From assembly GCA_001004905.1 (NCBI GenBank), contig LCRY01000002.1, positions 343,054-378,128 of the forward strand: a stretch of 35,075 nucleotides of DNA. The letters are read 5' to 3'. Made by a program: the position numbers and the translations under genes. The stretch comes from Parcubacteria group bacterium GW2011_GWA1_56_13 (lineage in GTDB: Bacteria > Patescibacteriota > Minisyncoccia > Phycocordibacterales > Phycocordibacteraceae). Positions 22,931-30,540 of this stretch are shown here, piece by piece (positions within the stretch are counted from its first letter, which is position 1; each line of letters starts with the position of its first letter). Below the pieces are notes generated by a model. It saw only the letters and a list, made by a program, of their open reading frames with translations. It did not search any database and was not told where the DNA came from.

Positions 22931-24011
22931 GCGCACAGGCGCGCGGCAGCTCCGTATCCTCGGTACCGGCCTCGCCGAGAGCAAGGGCCTGCGGCACGGC
23001 TACATCGTCAACAAGGAAGAAGTTTCAGCGAGCATTCAGAAGGCGAAAGAGGAGGCCGAATCGGTCGCCCGGGTGCCGATACGCACTGGCTTTCTGGCCG
23101 TGGGCGGCATATCGCTCGACGAGGCGCGCGCGACCGGCTCTGCCATCATCTCGCGCGCCGATCAAGAGATAACTATCCTGGACATCGAGCAGGCGGGCAA
23201 GATGGCGCGCGAAGCAGCAGCGCCGGGATTTCTCAACCGGCACGTGCTCCACAGCATTCCGCTCGAGTATCGCGTCGATGGTGCCAAAGTGCTCGGCGAT
23301 CCGCTCGGTATGCGGGGCGTCCGGCTCGAAGTCGATTACCTGTTCGTCACCTGCCTTGCCCAGCATGAGAACGTGCTTTCGCAGGCGGTCGAGGATGCGG
23401 ATATCGAGGTGATCGACCGGATGGCTTCCCCGCTCGCGGGCTCCTACGTATTGCTCGAAGGCGACCAAAAGATGAAAGGATGCGTGCTCGCGAACATCGG
23501 TTCGGAAACCATCTCCATCGTCGTCTATGACGAGGGCATTCCGGTCTCGGTCAAAGTATTTCCGATGGGCTCGAGCCACATCACGGACGATATCGCCTTG
23601 GGACTGCGCATCTCGCTCGAGGAAGCCGAGCGCGTGAAGATCGGCCGGCTCTCCGGAGCGATGTATCCGCGCAAGAAAGTGGAAACGCTCATCCAGAGCC
23701 GCCTTATGGACATGTTTGCGCTCATTGATAAGCACCTGAAATCGCTCGGGCGCCACGGCCCGCTGCCTGCCGGCATCATCATCTCGGGCGGCGGTGCGGG
23801 CGTGGGGTCCATCAGCGAGATCGCTCGGGGGTCCCTGAAACTCCCCGCACGGCTCGCGGAGTTCCGTCTTCCCGCCGATGCGAAGATTCGCGACGCGACA
23901 TGGGCGGTCGCATACGGCCTCGCTATCTGGGGGCTCACGGGCGACACGAACGCGCCGAAGAAGAGTATGGGCACGGTTATCGCGAAATTCTTCCAGCAAT
24001 TCCTTCCATAA
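22851..24011 (+). CDS. ftsA: Cell division protein FtsA
   Basis: Actin-like ATPase that tethers FtsZ filaments to the membrane. 386 residues from ATG 22851 (MRRRIATGIDIGTYQVKMVVVEE): phosphate-1 motif GIDIGTYQVK, phosphate-2 GCVLANIGSETISIVVYD, connect and adenosine motifs up to GIIISGGGAGVGSI, and a C-terminal amphipathic membrane anchor VIAKFFQQFLP. The track start at 22767 lies within ybeY and is unlikely. It is followed by ftsZ after 83 nt with a separate promoter region. The start codon is inside the ybeY reading frame, so translation is probably coupled. Confidence 0.93.
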   Translation: MRRRIATGIDIGTYQVKMVVVEELSDKRTGARQLRILGTGLAESKGLRHGYIVNKEEVSASIQKAKEEAESVARVPIRTGFLAVGGISLDEARATGSAIISRADQEITILDIEQAGKMAREAAAPGFLNRHVLHSIPLEYRVDGAKVLGDPLGMRGVRLEVDYLFVTCLAQHENVLSQAVEDADIEVIDRMASPLAGSYVLLEGDQKMKGCVLANIGSETISIVVYDEGIPVSVKVFPMGSSHITDDIALGLRISLEEAERVKIGRLSGAMYPRKKVETLIQSRLMDMFALIDKHLKSLGRHGPLPAGIIISGGGAGVGSISEIARGSLKLPARLAEFRLPADAKIRDATWAVAYGLAIWGLTGDTNAPKKSMGTVIAKFFQQFLP

Positions 24012-24094
24012 ATGACGAGCCGTATCCGCGGATTGTCAATATTTGCATATTGTTCCCTTCTGCTATCATAACGAACACATCATAATTTTCTTAT

Positions 24095-25321
24095 ATGTCC
24101 AAACGCATTGAGCCAGAGGTTGAGACGTTTGCACGGATTCGCGTCGTTGGTGTCGGGGGGTCTGGCAACAATGCGATCAATCACATGATCACGTCGAAGG
24201 TTCGGGGTGTCGAGTTCGTTGCCGTGAACTCCGATGCGCAGGATCTTCACCGCTCGCTCTCGCGCCGCAAGATCCACATCGGCAAGAATCTCACGCGCGG
24301 GCTGGGTACGGGCATGAATCCCGACCTCGGAAAACGCGCCGCCGAGGAGACGCGCCAGCACATTCAGGAGAGTTTGCAGGGATCCGACATGGTGTTCATC
24401 ACCTGCGGCATGGGCGGCGGCACGGGCACGGGCGCGGCGCCAATCGTCGCGAAGATCGCGAAAGAGGTCGGGGCGCTCGTCATCGCCATCGTCACCAAGC
24501 CTTTCGGATTCGAAGGCGCGCAGCGCAAGGAGATCGCCGAACGCGGTCTCGCCGACCTCAAGAAAGAAGTTGACGCGTACATCGTCATCCCCAACGACAA
24601 GCTGCTCGGTGTCGTCGAGCAGGCACTTTCGCTGAAGCAGGCCTTTGCGCTTTGTGATGAGGTCCTGCGCGAGGCGGTTGAGGGCGTGTCTGACATCATC
24701 CGCACCCCGGGCGACATCAACACCGACTTCAACGACATCAAGGCGGTCATGGAAGGCGCCGGCCCGACCCTGATGGGCATCGGCATCGCCGAGGGCGACG
24801 AGCGGGCGAAGGAGGCGGCGAAGCGCGCGGTCAATTCTCCGCTACTCGATATTTCCATCTCCGGCGCCAAGGGAATTCTCTGGGTCGTCGCGCACTCGGA
24901 CGATCTCGGCATCATGGAGGTGCACGAGGCCTCGAAGATCATCAGCGAGTCGGTGGACAAGAACGCCAAGATCATTTGGGGCGTGATGAAGGACAATAAG
25001 CTCAAGAAGGGACAGGTCCGCATTATCGTCATCGCCACCGGATTCCCCGAAAGCGCGGTGCACGCCTCCCACTCCGCAATGGAACGTTCTCTCTTCAGCA
25101 TGCCCGCGGAGAAACGCGAGGACGAGCGCGGGCGTATTTATCACGAAATGCTGAAGCGGGACGATAAGTCCGAGGCGAAGGAAGAAAAAGCCGCGCCGAT
25201 GCCAAAGGAAGACCCTATCGTGACCGCCATCCCCCACAAGCGCGAAGAGACCCCTCCCGCTCCGGAAGACGACGAGACCTGGGGCGCCATTCCGGCATTT
25301 TTGCGCAGACACAAGAAATAG
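24095..25321 (+). CDS. ftsZ: Cell division GTPase FtsZ
   Basis: Tubulin-like GTPase forming the division ring. 408 residues with VVGVGGSGNNAINHM, the tubulin signature GMGGGTGTGAAP (about 105-116), the T7-loop NTDFNDIKAVME, a charged disordered linker (about 340-390) and the conserved C-terminal tail ETWGAIPAFLRRHKK that binds FtsA. It has the typical length. The 83-bp gap upstream is AT-rich and contains TGCTATCAT (24064-24072), a candidate extended -10 with a leader of about 15-20 nt. Confidence 0.98.
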   Translation: MSKRIEPEVETFARIRVVGVGGSGNNAINHMITSKVRGVEFVAVNSDAQDLHRSLSRRKIHIGKNLTRGLGTGMNPDLGKRAAEETRQHIQESLQGSDMVFITCGMGGGTGTGAAPIVAKIAKEVGALVIAIVTKPFGFEGAQRKEIAERGLADLKKEVDAYIVIPNDKLLGVVEQALSLKQAFALCDEVLREAVEGVSDIIRTPGDINTDFNDIKAVMEGAGPTLMGIGIAEGDERAKEAAKRAVNSPLLDISISGAKGILWVVAHSDDLGIMEVHEASKIISESVDKNAKIIWGVMKDNKLKKGQVRIIVIATGFPESAVHASHSAMERSLFSMPAEKREDERGRIYHEMLKRDDKSEAKEEKAAPMPKEDPIVTAIPHKREETPPAPEDDETWGAIPAFLRRHKK

Positions 25322-25342
25322 GTGGTAGTGAGTAGTGTGTAG

Positions 25343-25348
25343 TAGAAT
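25343..25348 (+). promoter_or_regulatory. Predicted -10 box, leaderless type (thioredoxin reductase-like gene)
   Basis: TAGAAT, then 6 nt (ACAAAG), then ATG 25355. Confidence 0.5.
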
Positions 25349-25354
25349 ACAAAG

Positions 25355-26278
25355 ATGTTTGATTTGATGATTATCGGCGGGGGGCCCGCCGGAGTGGCGG
25401 CTGGCGTGTATGCGGCGCGCAAACGATTAAAGACCGTGCTTATTGCCGAAGAGATCGGTGGGCAGTCCGTCGTCTCTGAGGGGATTGAGAATTGGATCGG
25501 GTCGCCGAAGGTACATGGGACTGAACTCGCGAAAATGTTCGCGGCTCACCTTGATACGGTAAAAGGCGATGTCGTCACGCTTGAGCTAGGTCAGCGCGTA
25601 ACTAAACTTGCAAAGATCGAGGGAGCTTTCAAAGCAACAACGAAAAACGGGTCGGGGTACCGTGCAAAGGCGGTGCTCGTCGCCTCGGGCGCCGGGCGGC
25701 GAAAACTCGATATTCCGGGAGCGGAAAAATTCGAGAACAAAGGCGTCACCTACTGCGCCTCCTGCGACGGCCCCCTTTTCGCGGGTCAGGACGTCGCGGT
25801 GGTCGGAGGCGGCAACGCCGGCTTTGAAACGGCGCTCCAGCTACTTGCGTATGCGAAGTCCGTCACGCTCATCCACAAGCATAAAGAATTCAAGGCCGAC
25901 CCGGTAACCGTCGAGAAGGCCCGAGCGCACCCGAACATGCGTGTCATTGCCCATGCGGAGCCGACTGAGATCATGGGCGATCAGTTCGTGACCGGCCTTA
26001 AGTATTTGGATAAGGATTCGGGAGAAGTGAAAGAGTTCGCCGTCTCCGGCGTGTTCGCCGAAGTTGGCGTCATCCCGAATACGAGCTTCGCCGAGGGGTT
26101 GCTCGAGCTTGATGCGATAAAACGCATCAAGGTGGACCCGCGCAATCAGCGTACGAGCGTTGACGGAATATGGGCCGCCGGGGACGCCACCGACGAGCTC
26201 TACCACCAGAACAACATCGCCGCAGGCGACGGCGTCAAGGCGCTCGAGGACATCTACCTCTGGGTCAAAAAGCATTAA
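25355..26278 (+). CDS. trxB: Thioredoxin reductase-like FAD/NAD(P) oxidoreductase
   Basis: 307 residues. FAD-binding GGGPAGVAAGVYAARK (about 8-23), redox-active CASC in VTYCASCDGPLF (about C134/C137), NAD(P)-binding GGGNAGFETALQLL and the C-terminal FAD motif GIWAAGDATDELYHQNNIAAGDG. This is the low-molecular-weight TrxR layout that passes electrons from NADPH to thioredoxin. The nucleotide-preference loop reads LIHKHKEFKADP instead of the common HRRxxFRA, so cofactor use is uncertain. No thioredoxin gene is adjacent. Length and order are normal. Confidence 0.93.
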   Translation: MFDLMIIGGGPAGVAAGVYAARKRLKTVLIAEEIGGQSVVSEGIENWIGSPKVHGTELAKMFAAHLDTVKGDVVTLELGQRVTKLAKIEGAFKATTKNGSGYRAKAVLVASGAGRRKLDIPGAEKFENKGVTYCASCDGPLFAGQDVAVVGGGNAGFETALQLLAYAKSVTLIHKHKEFKADPVTVEKARAHPNMRVIAHAEPTEIMGDQFVTGLKYLDKDSGEVKEFAVSGVFAEVGVIPNTSFAEGLLELDAIKRIKVDPRNQRTSVDGIWAAGDATDELYHQNNIAAGDGVKALEDIYLWVKKH

Positions 26279-26284
26279 CTGTAT

Positions 26285-26315
26285 AAAAAATCAGGGCAGC
26301 GACGTGTCGCTGCCC
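26285..26315 (-). terminator. Terminator of the 205-aa membrane protein gene
   Basis: GGGCAGCGAC pairs with GTCGCTGCCC, followed on the minus strand by TGATTTTTTA. It also lies just after trxB and may stop that transcript too. Confidence 0.85.
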
Positions 26316-26339
26316 GGTTAGGCATGTGCCCGAAGATTC

Positions 26340-26957
26340 TTACCGCGTCGCCCAGAGCGAGAGACCGATGAGCGCTGCGGCGAGTCCTCCGAGCGTGAAC
26401 GCCGTGGGGAGATCGACGATCGGCCCCGTCGGGTACCAAATCGGGTTTCGAATGGCGACCCATATCTTGAACGGCACGTGCGTGCCAATCACGAAATGCA
26501 GGAACAGGAGCCCCGACACAGTCCAGACTTCCGCGGGGGAATGTATGGACGGTGCTAGATAGAACAGCACGAGTACCGCTATGCCGGCAGTCATGTAGAA
26601 CAGGTGGATCCAGCCCGCGGTAGTCAGCATCCCATCATGCGTATGCGCTTCCGGGATTTTCATCCCGCCCGGCACATAGAGATACATGTGCATGGCGTAA
26701 CTGGCAGCGAGACCGAAGGCGAGGGCGATGAACAGGAGCTTCCATTCCCATGTCCCTCCATGCGTGTCGATGATGTACGCCATGAGCGGCGCAAACAGAA
26801 ACACGTCCGACCACATCCCGCCGTGATAGAGGAACGGCAATCCGTACGTCTGGCGGAAGAGGACGTCCGTCGGCGTGAAAAAGTCATCCCTGTAGGCGAA
26901 CATTCCCTGCAACAGTACCGGTACGACGAAGACAACAAGCCACGTTTTAGAGAACAC
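26340..26957 (-). CDS. Multi-pass membrane protein, unknown family (205 aa)
   Basis: About six membrane segments: WLVVFVVPVLLQGMF, VFLFAPLMAYII, WKLLFIALAFGLAASYAMHMYLYV, GWIHLFYMTAGIAVLVLFYLA, VWTVSGLLFLHFVIGTHV and a final FTLGGLAAALIGLSLWA. Several His residues lie at membrane edges (HMYLY, EAHTHDG, GWIHLFY), which could bind a metal or haem, but I do not recognise the family. The start is GTG 26957, chosen because AGAGG stands about 6 nt before it. It is transcribed divergently from the alpha/beta hydrolase and has its own terminator. Confidence 0.75.
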   Translation of the reverse strand: MFSKTWLVVFVVPVLLQGMFAYRDDFFTPTDVLFRQTYGLPFLYHGGMWSDVFLFAPLMAYIIDTHGGTWEWKLLFIALAFGLAASYAMHMYLYVPGGMKIPEAHTHDGMLTTAGWIHLFYMTAGIAVLVLFYLAPSIHSPAEVWTVSGLLFLHFVIGTHVPFKIWVAIRNPIWYPTGPIVDLPTAFTLGGLAAALIGLSLWATR

Positions 26958-27048
26958 TTCACACCTCTTTTTCGGTTAGTGAATTACAAACAGTATAACA
27001 AAACGATATTGTTTGTCAATGGCGTTGGCGATGTGTGAGAATGCACTC

Positions 27049-27858
27049 ATGCGCGAGTATTATTTTGCGGAGCGCGGCATCTGCTATCGGACGAATGAGT
27101 TTCAGACTGGTAGACAGACGCTGGTCTGGATTCATGGGCTATCCGGCAGCGCGTCCGCGTGGTTTCCCTACGAACGGATTTTTGAGAAATATAATCTGCT
27201 CACATTTGACCTACGAGGACACGGCAAGTCTGGCAGGCCTAAACACTACGAGGATTATGGGCTGAAAGAATGCGCCGATGACGTGTATGAACTGCTTGAA
27301 CATTTGCACATTGATACATGCATTATCGTGAGCCACTCGTTTGGCACTCTCATAGCGCTTGAGTTTGAGAACACATACAAGAGAAAAGTATCTGCACTTG
27401 TTTTATTAAGTCCGACGTCATTTTTATATCAAATCAGATTGCACAAGTTTGTAAGGATTGCAGTCCGAGCCGTAATTAGCATTTGCAGGATTCTGCCGTT
27501 TCGCACCATGAGGCGGGGCCGCGTAGATTATTCTATATTTTCATATACCGGCGATTGGGACCTGCGGAGGATAGTACGGGACATTTACAACACAACCGTT
27601 CATTCGTATATATATTGTCTCAGTCAGATGTATGCAAAGAGCTACGATGAAGACTGGAAAAGAATTTCGGCACCTACATTGATAATGCATGGCATAAGCG
27701 ATGGATACGTTCCCGTGCAAAATTCAGTGCGGTTAGCAAACGAAATTCCACAATCCGAACTTGTACTACTAAAGGGAGCAAATCACATCATTGTTCTCAA
27801 CAACATTGCCGAAGTTTCGGAAAATATTGAACGTTTTTTGACTTCCACTAGGTCTTAA
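27049..27858 (+). CDS. Alpha/beta hydrolase, AT-rich
   Basis: 269 residues. Oxyanion region LVWIHGLSGSASAW, LRGHGKSGRP, the nucleophile elbow as VSHSFGT (catalytic Ser), late acid in HGISDGYVPVQ and the catalytic His in GANHIIV. An esterase or lipase-like activity is probable but the substrate is open; a basic cap (RAVISICRILPFRTMRRGR) lies between. In-frame ATGs at 27019 and 27031 are alternatives; similarity starts at MREYYF. The base composition is clearly more AT-rich than all neighbours and codons end in A/T far more often, suggesting recent transfer. Its stop overlaps the convergent glycosyltransferase gene by 11 nt. Confidence 0.85.
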   Translation: MREYYFAERGICYRTNEFQTGRQTLVWIHGLSGSASAWFPYERIFEKYNLLTFDLRGHGKSGRPKHYEDYGLKECADDVYELLEHLHIDTCIIVSHSFGTLIALEFENTYKRKVSALVLLSPTSFLYQIRLHKFVRIAVRAVISICRILPFRTMRRGRVDYSIFSYTGDWDLRRIVRDIYNTTVHSYIYCLSQMYAKSYDEDWKRISAPTLIMHGISDGYVPVQNSVRLANEIPQSELVLLKGANHIIVLNNIAEVSENIERFLTSTRS

Positions 27859-29026
27859 AGTCGTCTATCGCACTCTCGTAAATATTTTCCCATTCTCGGG
27901 CGATAGTGTCGGGAGAGAATTGCTTGACGAAGTTGCGCGCGCCGGCGCTCATGCGCTCCTTGAGCGCCCGGTCGATAAGCAGCAATGAAATTTTTTCCGC
28001 GAGCGCCCGGTAATCGCCGGGTTCTACCAGAAAGCCGCAGTCGCTCGGCGTGTAATCGGGCAGCCCGCGGGAGCGGGCGCAGACCGCCGGAATGCCGCTT
28101 GCGTATGCTTGCATGAGCGCGATGGATTGGCTGTCAGAGGTGGACATCATCGCGAACACGTCGGCTGTTTTATATACGTGCGGAAGGGTCGCGCGGGAAA
28201 GAAATCCGGTGAACTGCACGTGCCTGCTGATGCCGAGCTTCCGCGTGAGCGCTTTAAGTCCCGGTTCGGCTGCGCCATGGCCGGTCGCGACGAACATGAG
28301 TGTCGGGAATTTTTTTACCAAAAGCGCGACGGCGCGCAATACGACGTCTATCCTCTTTTCCGTGCCGAGGCGGCCGACAAAGAGCACCACGGGACCCGTG
28401 AGACCGAATGAACGCCGGTGGTCGGCTTTCTCTCCCGGGGTCGCCGGCAAGAAAGCGCCGAGCTCCGCGGGGTTGGCGACCGCGCGCGCCGGTCGACGGA
28501 ACCCCTTCTCCCGCATGCGGGTTATGAGCCCCTTGTATGGCGTGGTGACAAAACCGCAGTGGTTGTAGTACCACGCGTCGTATGCGCGCATGATCGGCGG
28601 CACGGGGAAGAAATCTTCGATCGCGGTATGGTTCGTGCCGATAAGCGGCACGGAGAGGCGTCGCGCGGCGTGCAGGGCTTCCCAACCGACGCCGTAGGGG
28701 CTCTGCGTGTGAATGAGGTCGGGTTTGAACGCCGCGAGAAACGCGAAACTCCCGCCAAGCGGAAGGACGAAGCGCGACTGCCCGGTGGGAGAGAAAGGCA
28801 GAGGCAGGGACGGCAGCCGCACGATCGGCATACCGTCGATAGTGTCGTCTTCCCTTCTCTCTGGATGCTGGCGTTTGGCGATGCGGTAGTCCCTCGGCGA
28901 ATAGTGCGGGCCGACGTAACATATCTCGTACCCGCGTCTTTGTAATTCTAGGCCGGTCGTGATGATGGTGTCGGTGATGCCGGAGAGTTCCGGGTAAAAG
29001 TTATCGCTGAAGAAGGCGATGCGCAT
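27848..29026 (-). CDS. GT4-family glycosyltransferase (GT-B fold)
   Basis: 392 residues. N-terminal MRIAFFSDNFYPELSGITDTI with the nucleotide-sugar glycine-rich entry, central DLIHTQSPYGVGWEALHAARR, then the C-terminal donor domain VVLFVGRLGTEKRIDVVLRAVALL, VQFTGFLSRATLPHVYKTADVFAMMSTSDSQSIALMQAYASGIP and GFLVEPGD. The usual EGFG donor motif is DSQSIALMQA. It resembles lipid-linked mannosyl- or glucosyltransferases of the PimB/MgtA type; the substrate is unknown. A -10 box lies 6 nt before ATG 29026. It is divergent from a second glycosyltransferase, so the pair probably build the same envelope glycan. Confidence 0.92.
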   Translation of the reverse strand: MRIAFFSDNFYPELSGITDTIITTGLELQRRGYEICYVGPHYSPRDYRIAKRQHPERREDDTIDGMPIVRLPSLPLPFSPTGQSRFVLPLGGSFAFLAAFKPDLIHTQSPYGVGWEALHAARRLSVPLIGTNHTAIEDFFPVPPIMRAYDAWYYNHCGFVTTPYKGLITRMREKGFRRPARAVANPAELGAFLPATPGEKADHRRSFGLTGPVVLFVGRLGTEKRIDVVLRAVALLVKKFPTLMFVATGHGAAEPGLKALTRKLGISRHVQFTGFLSRATLPHVYKTADVFAMMSTSDSQSIALMQAYASGIPAVCARSRGLPDYTPSDCGFLVEPGDYRALAEKISLLLIDRALKERMSAGARNFVKQFSPDTIAREWENIYESAIDDFKT

Positions 29027-29032
29027 CGTTAG

Positions 29033-29040
29033 AGTATACT
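29033..29040. promoter_or_regulatory. Palindromic divergent promoter, both sides leaderless
   Basis: AGTATACT reads as TATACT on both strands. The plus copy is 6 nt before ATG 29047 and the minus copy 6 nt before ATG 29026, so one 8-bp palindrome can supply both -10 boxes. Confidence 0.6.
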
Positions 29041-29046
29041 ACCGGC

Positions 29047-29799
29047 ATGAAAGTAAGTTTCTCCATCCCGGCCTATAACGAAGAGGCCGCCATTGGGGGA
29101 TGCCTGCGCTCGGTCCTCGCGGAAATAGAACGAAGCGGGGTCAGTGCCGAGGTCGTCGTCGTCGACAATGCCTCGACGGACCGGACGAAAGAGGTCGCGT
29201 CGGGCTTTCCCGGAGTGCGCGTGGTTTCTGAAGCGACAAAAGGGCTCACGCATGCACGGGCCGCCGGCATGCGCGCTACTGACGGGGACATCCTCGCGAA
29301 TATCGACGCCGATACGCTGCTCCCGCCGGGATGGCTTACGACCGTCGCAACGCGGTTCTCGGCCGACCCTCGCCTCGTGGCGCTTTCCGGCCCGTTCATT
29401 TATTACGATCTCTCTCCGTTCGGCCGCGCGCTCACGCGCTTTTTCTACGGCATCGGCTATCTGTTCCACCTGTTCAATCACTATGTCCTGCGGACGGGTG
29501 CCATGCTCCAGGGCGGTAATTTCGTCATTCGCCGCGACGCGTTCGAACGGGCCGGCGGGTTCGACACGTCCATCGTGTTCTACGGAGAAGATACGGACGT
29601 GGCGTGCCGGCTCGCGAAAGTAGGAAAAGTCACCTGGACGTGGCAATTGCCCGTCTATTCCTCGGGCAGGCGCCTCAAGGCCGAAGGCATCGTCACGATG
29701 GGCTGGCGGTATACGCTGAACCACCTTTCGGTCATTTTCCTCAGACGCCCAGCGACGACGCACTACAAGGATGTCCGTGAACGGAAAGTGCCGAATTGA
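29047..29799 (+). CDS. GT2-family glycosyltransferase (GT-A fold)
   Basis: 250 residues. VSFSIPAYNEEAAIGGCLRSVL start, VVVVDNASTDRTKEVA for UDP binding, the metal motif in ILANIDADTLLPPGWL, and the acceptor-side GGNFVIRRDAFERAGGFDTSIVFYGEDTDVACRL with the ED base motif. One hydrophobic stretch ([16 protein letters not shown]) suggests membrane contact. It is likely cytoplasmic-face and adds sugars to a lipid-linked or polysaccharide acceptor. It shares a palindromic promoter with the divergent GT4 gene and is 2 nt short of the convergent DedA gene's end. Confidence 0.93.
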   Translation: MKVSFSIPAYNEEAAIGGCLRSVLAEIERSGVSAEVVVVDNASTDRTKEVASGFPGVRVVSEATKGLTHARAAGMRATDGDILANIDADTLLPPGWLTTVATRFSADPRLVALSGPFIYYDLSPFGRALTRFFYGIGYLFHLFNHYVLRTGAMLQGGNFVIRRDAFERAGGFDTSIVFYGEDTDVACRLAKVGKVTWTWQLPVYSSGRRLKAEGIVTMGWRYTLNHLSVIFLRRPATTHYKDVRERKVPN

Positions 29800-29801
29800 T
29801 A

Positions 29802-30440
29802 TTACGATTTCGCCCCCCCGCCGGGCGGCGGCATATTTTCGGCTTCTTTTTCCTCTTTAAGGAATCGCCTGCGCATGCGCCAGCTCAAAATGTAGTATCC
29901 GGAGATGACGATGCCGATGAACACGGCCGCGTATTGCACGTTCTCGATGATATTTCCGATGCTTCCTCCGAGCGAGGCCCCCAGGAAATACCCGAGGAAA
30001 AGGAGCGTGCCGTACTGCAGGACGGCTACGACACTGCCGTAGGCGAAGAATGTGCGAAGCGGCATCTTCACCATGCCGGCGACCACGATGAATGCGGAAG
30101 CGATGCCGTAGGAAAGTTTTCCGATGAGCATTGTCATGCCGGGACGCCGTTCCCATAATACGCGCACGTGCTCCAGGTGGTCCGGCGTGACCCCGATTTT
30201 GGCGAGCATGCGTTTCGCGAAATCCGTGCGGCCGCCGAAGTGGCCGATGGCGTAATACATCAAGTCGAGTCCCACATCGCGCACGAAAAACAGCGGCGCG
30301 AGAAAATATATGTTGAAGTAACCCAGGGCCGCGAGCGTTCCGGCGACGAACGCGACCACGGGGCCTTCGATAAAAGACAGCGGGATGAGTATCCAGTAGC
30401 GGTACTGAAGAATGATTTCCGTGATCGAATCCATCGGCAT
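29802..30440 (-). CDS. DedA-family membrane protein
   Basis: 212 residues with about five membrane segments and the family signatures EGPVVAFVAGTLAALGYFN, FFVRDVGLDLMYYAIGHFGG and the central GKLSYGIASAFIVVAGMVKMPLRTFFAYG. DedA proteins are thought to be lipid (undecaprenyl-phosphate or phosphatidylethanolamine) flippases/transporters linked to the proton gradient. Here the classic FxGR is KLSYG (R replaced by K earlier). The start is ATG 30440 with ATG 30434 as alternative; TATACT lies 11 nt before the former. Its neighbours are glycosyltransferases and surface hydrolases, which fits lipid-carrier recycling. Confidence 0.85.
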   Translation of the reverse strand: MPMDSITEIILQYRYWILIPLSFIEGPVVAFVAGTLAALGYFNIYFLAPLFFVRDVGLDLMYYAIGHFGGRTDFAKRMLAKIGVTPDHLEHVRVLWERRPGMTMLIGKLSYGIASAFIVVAGMVKMPLRTFFAYGSVVAVLQYGTLLFLGYFLGASLGGSIGNIIENVQYAAVFIGIVISGYYILSWRMRRRFLKEEKEAENMPPPGGGAKS

Positions 30441-30451
30441 GGTTTGCGGTC

Positions 30452-30459
30452 AGTATACT
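30452..30459. promoter_or_regulatory. Palindromic AGTATACT promoter between the DedA and deacetylase genes
   Basis: TATACT on both strands again. The minus copy is 11 nt before the DedA ATG; the plus copy would give the deacetylase a leader of about 75 nt. Confidence 0.45.
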
Positions 30460-30540
30460 ACGCGCGTCCGCGCGGAACGCTCTCTGGTCTCATCGGATTT
30501 TCACCCCGCATGCCCTATCCTACCCTCTCCGTCTCACCGT

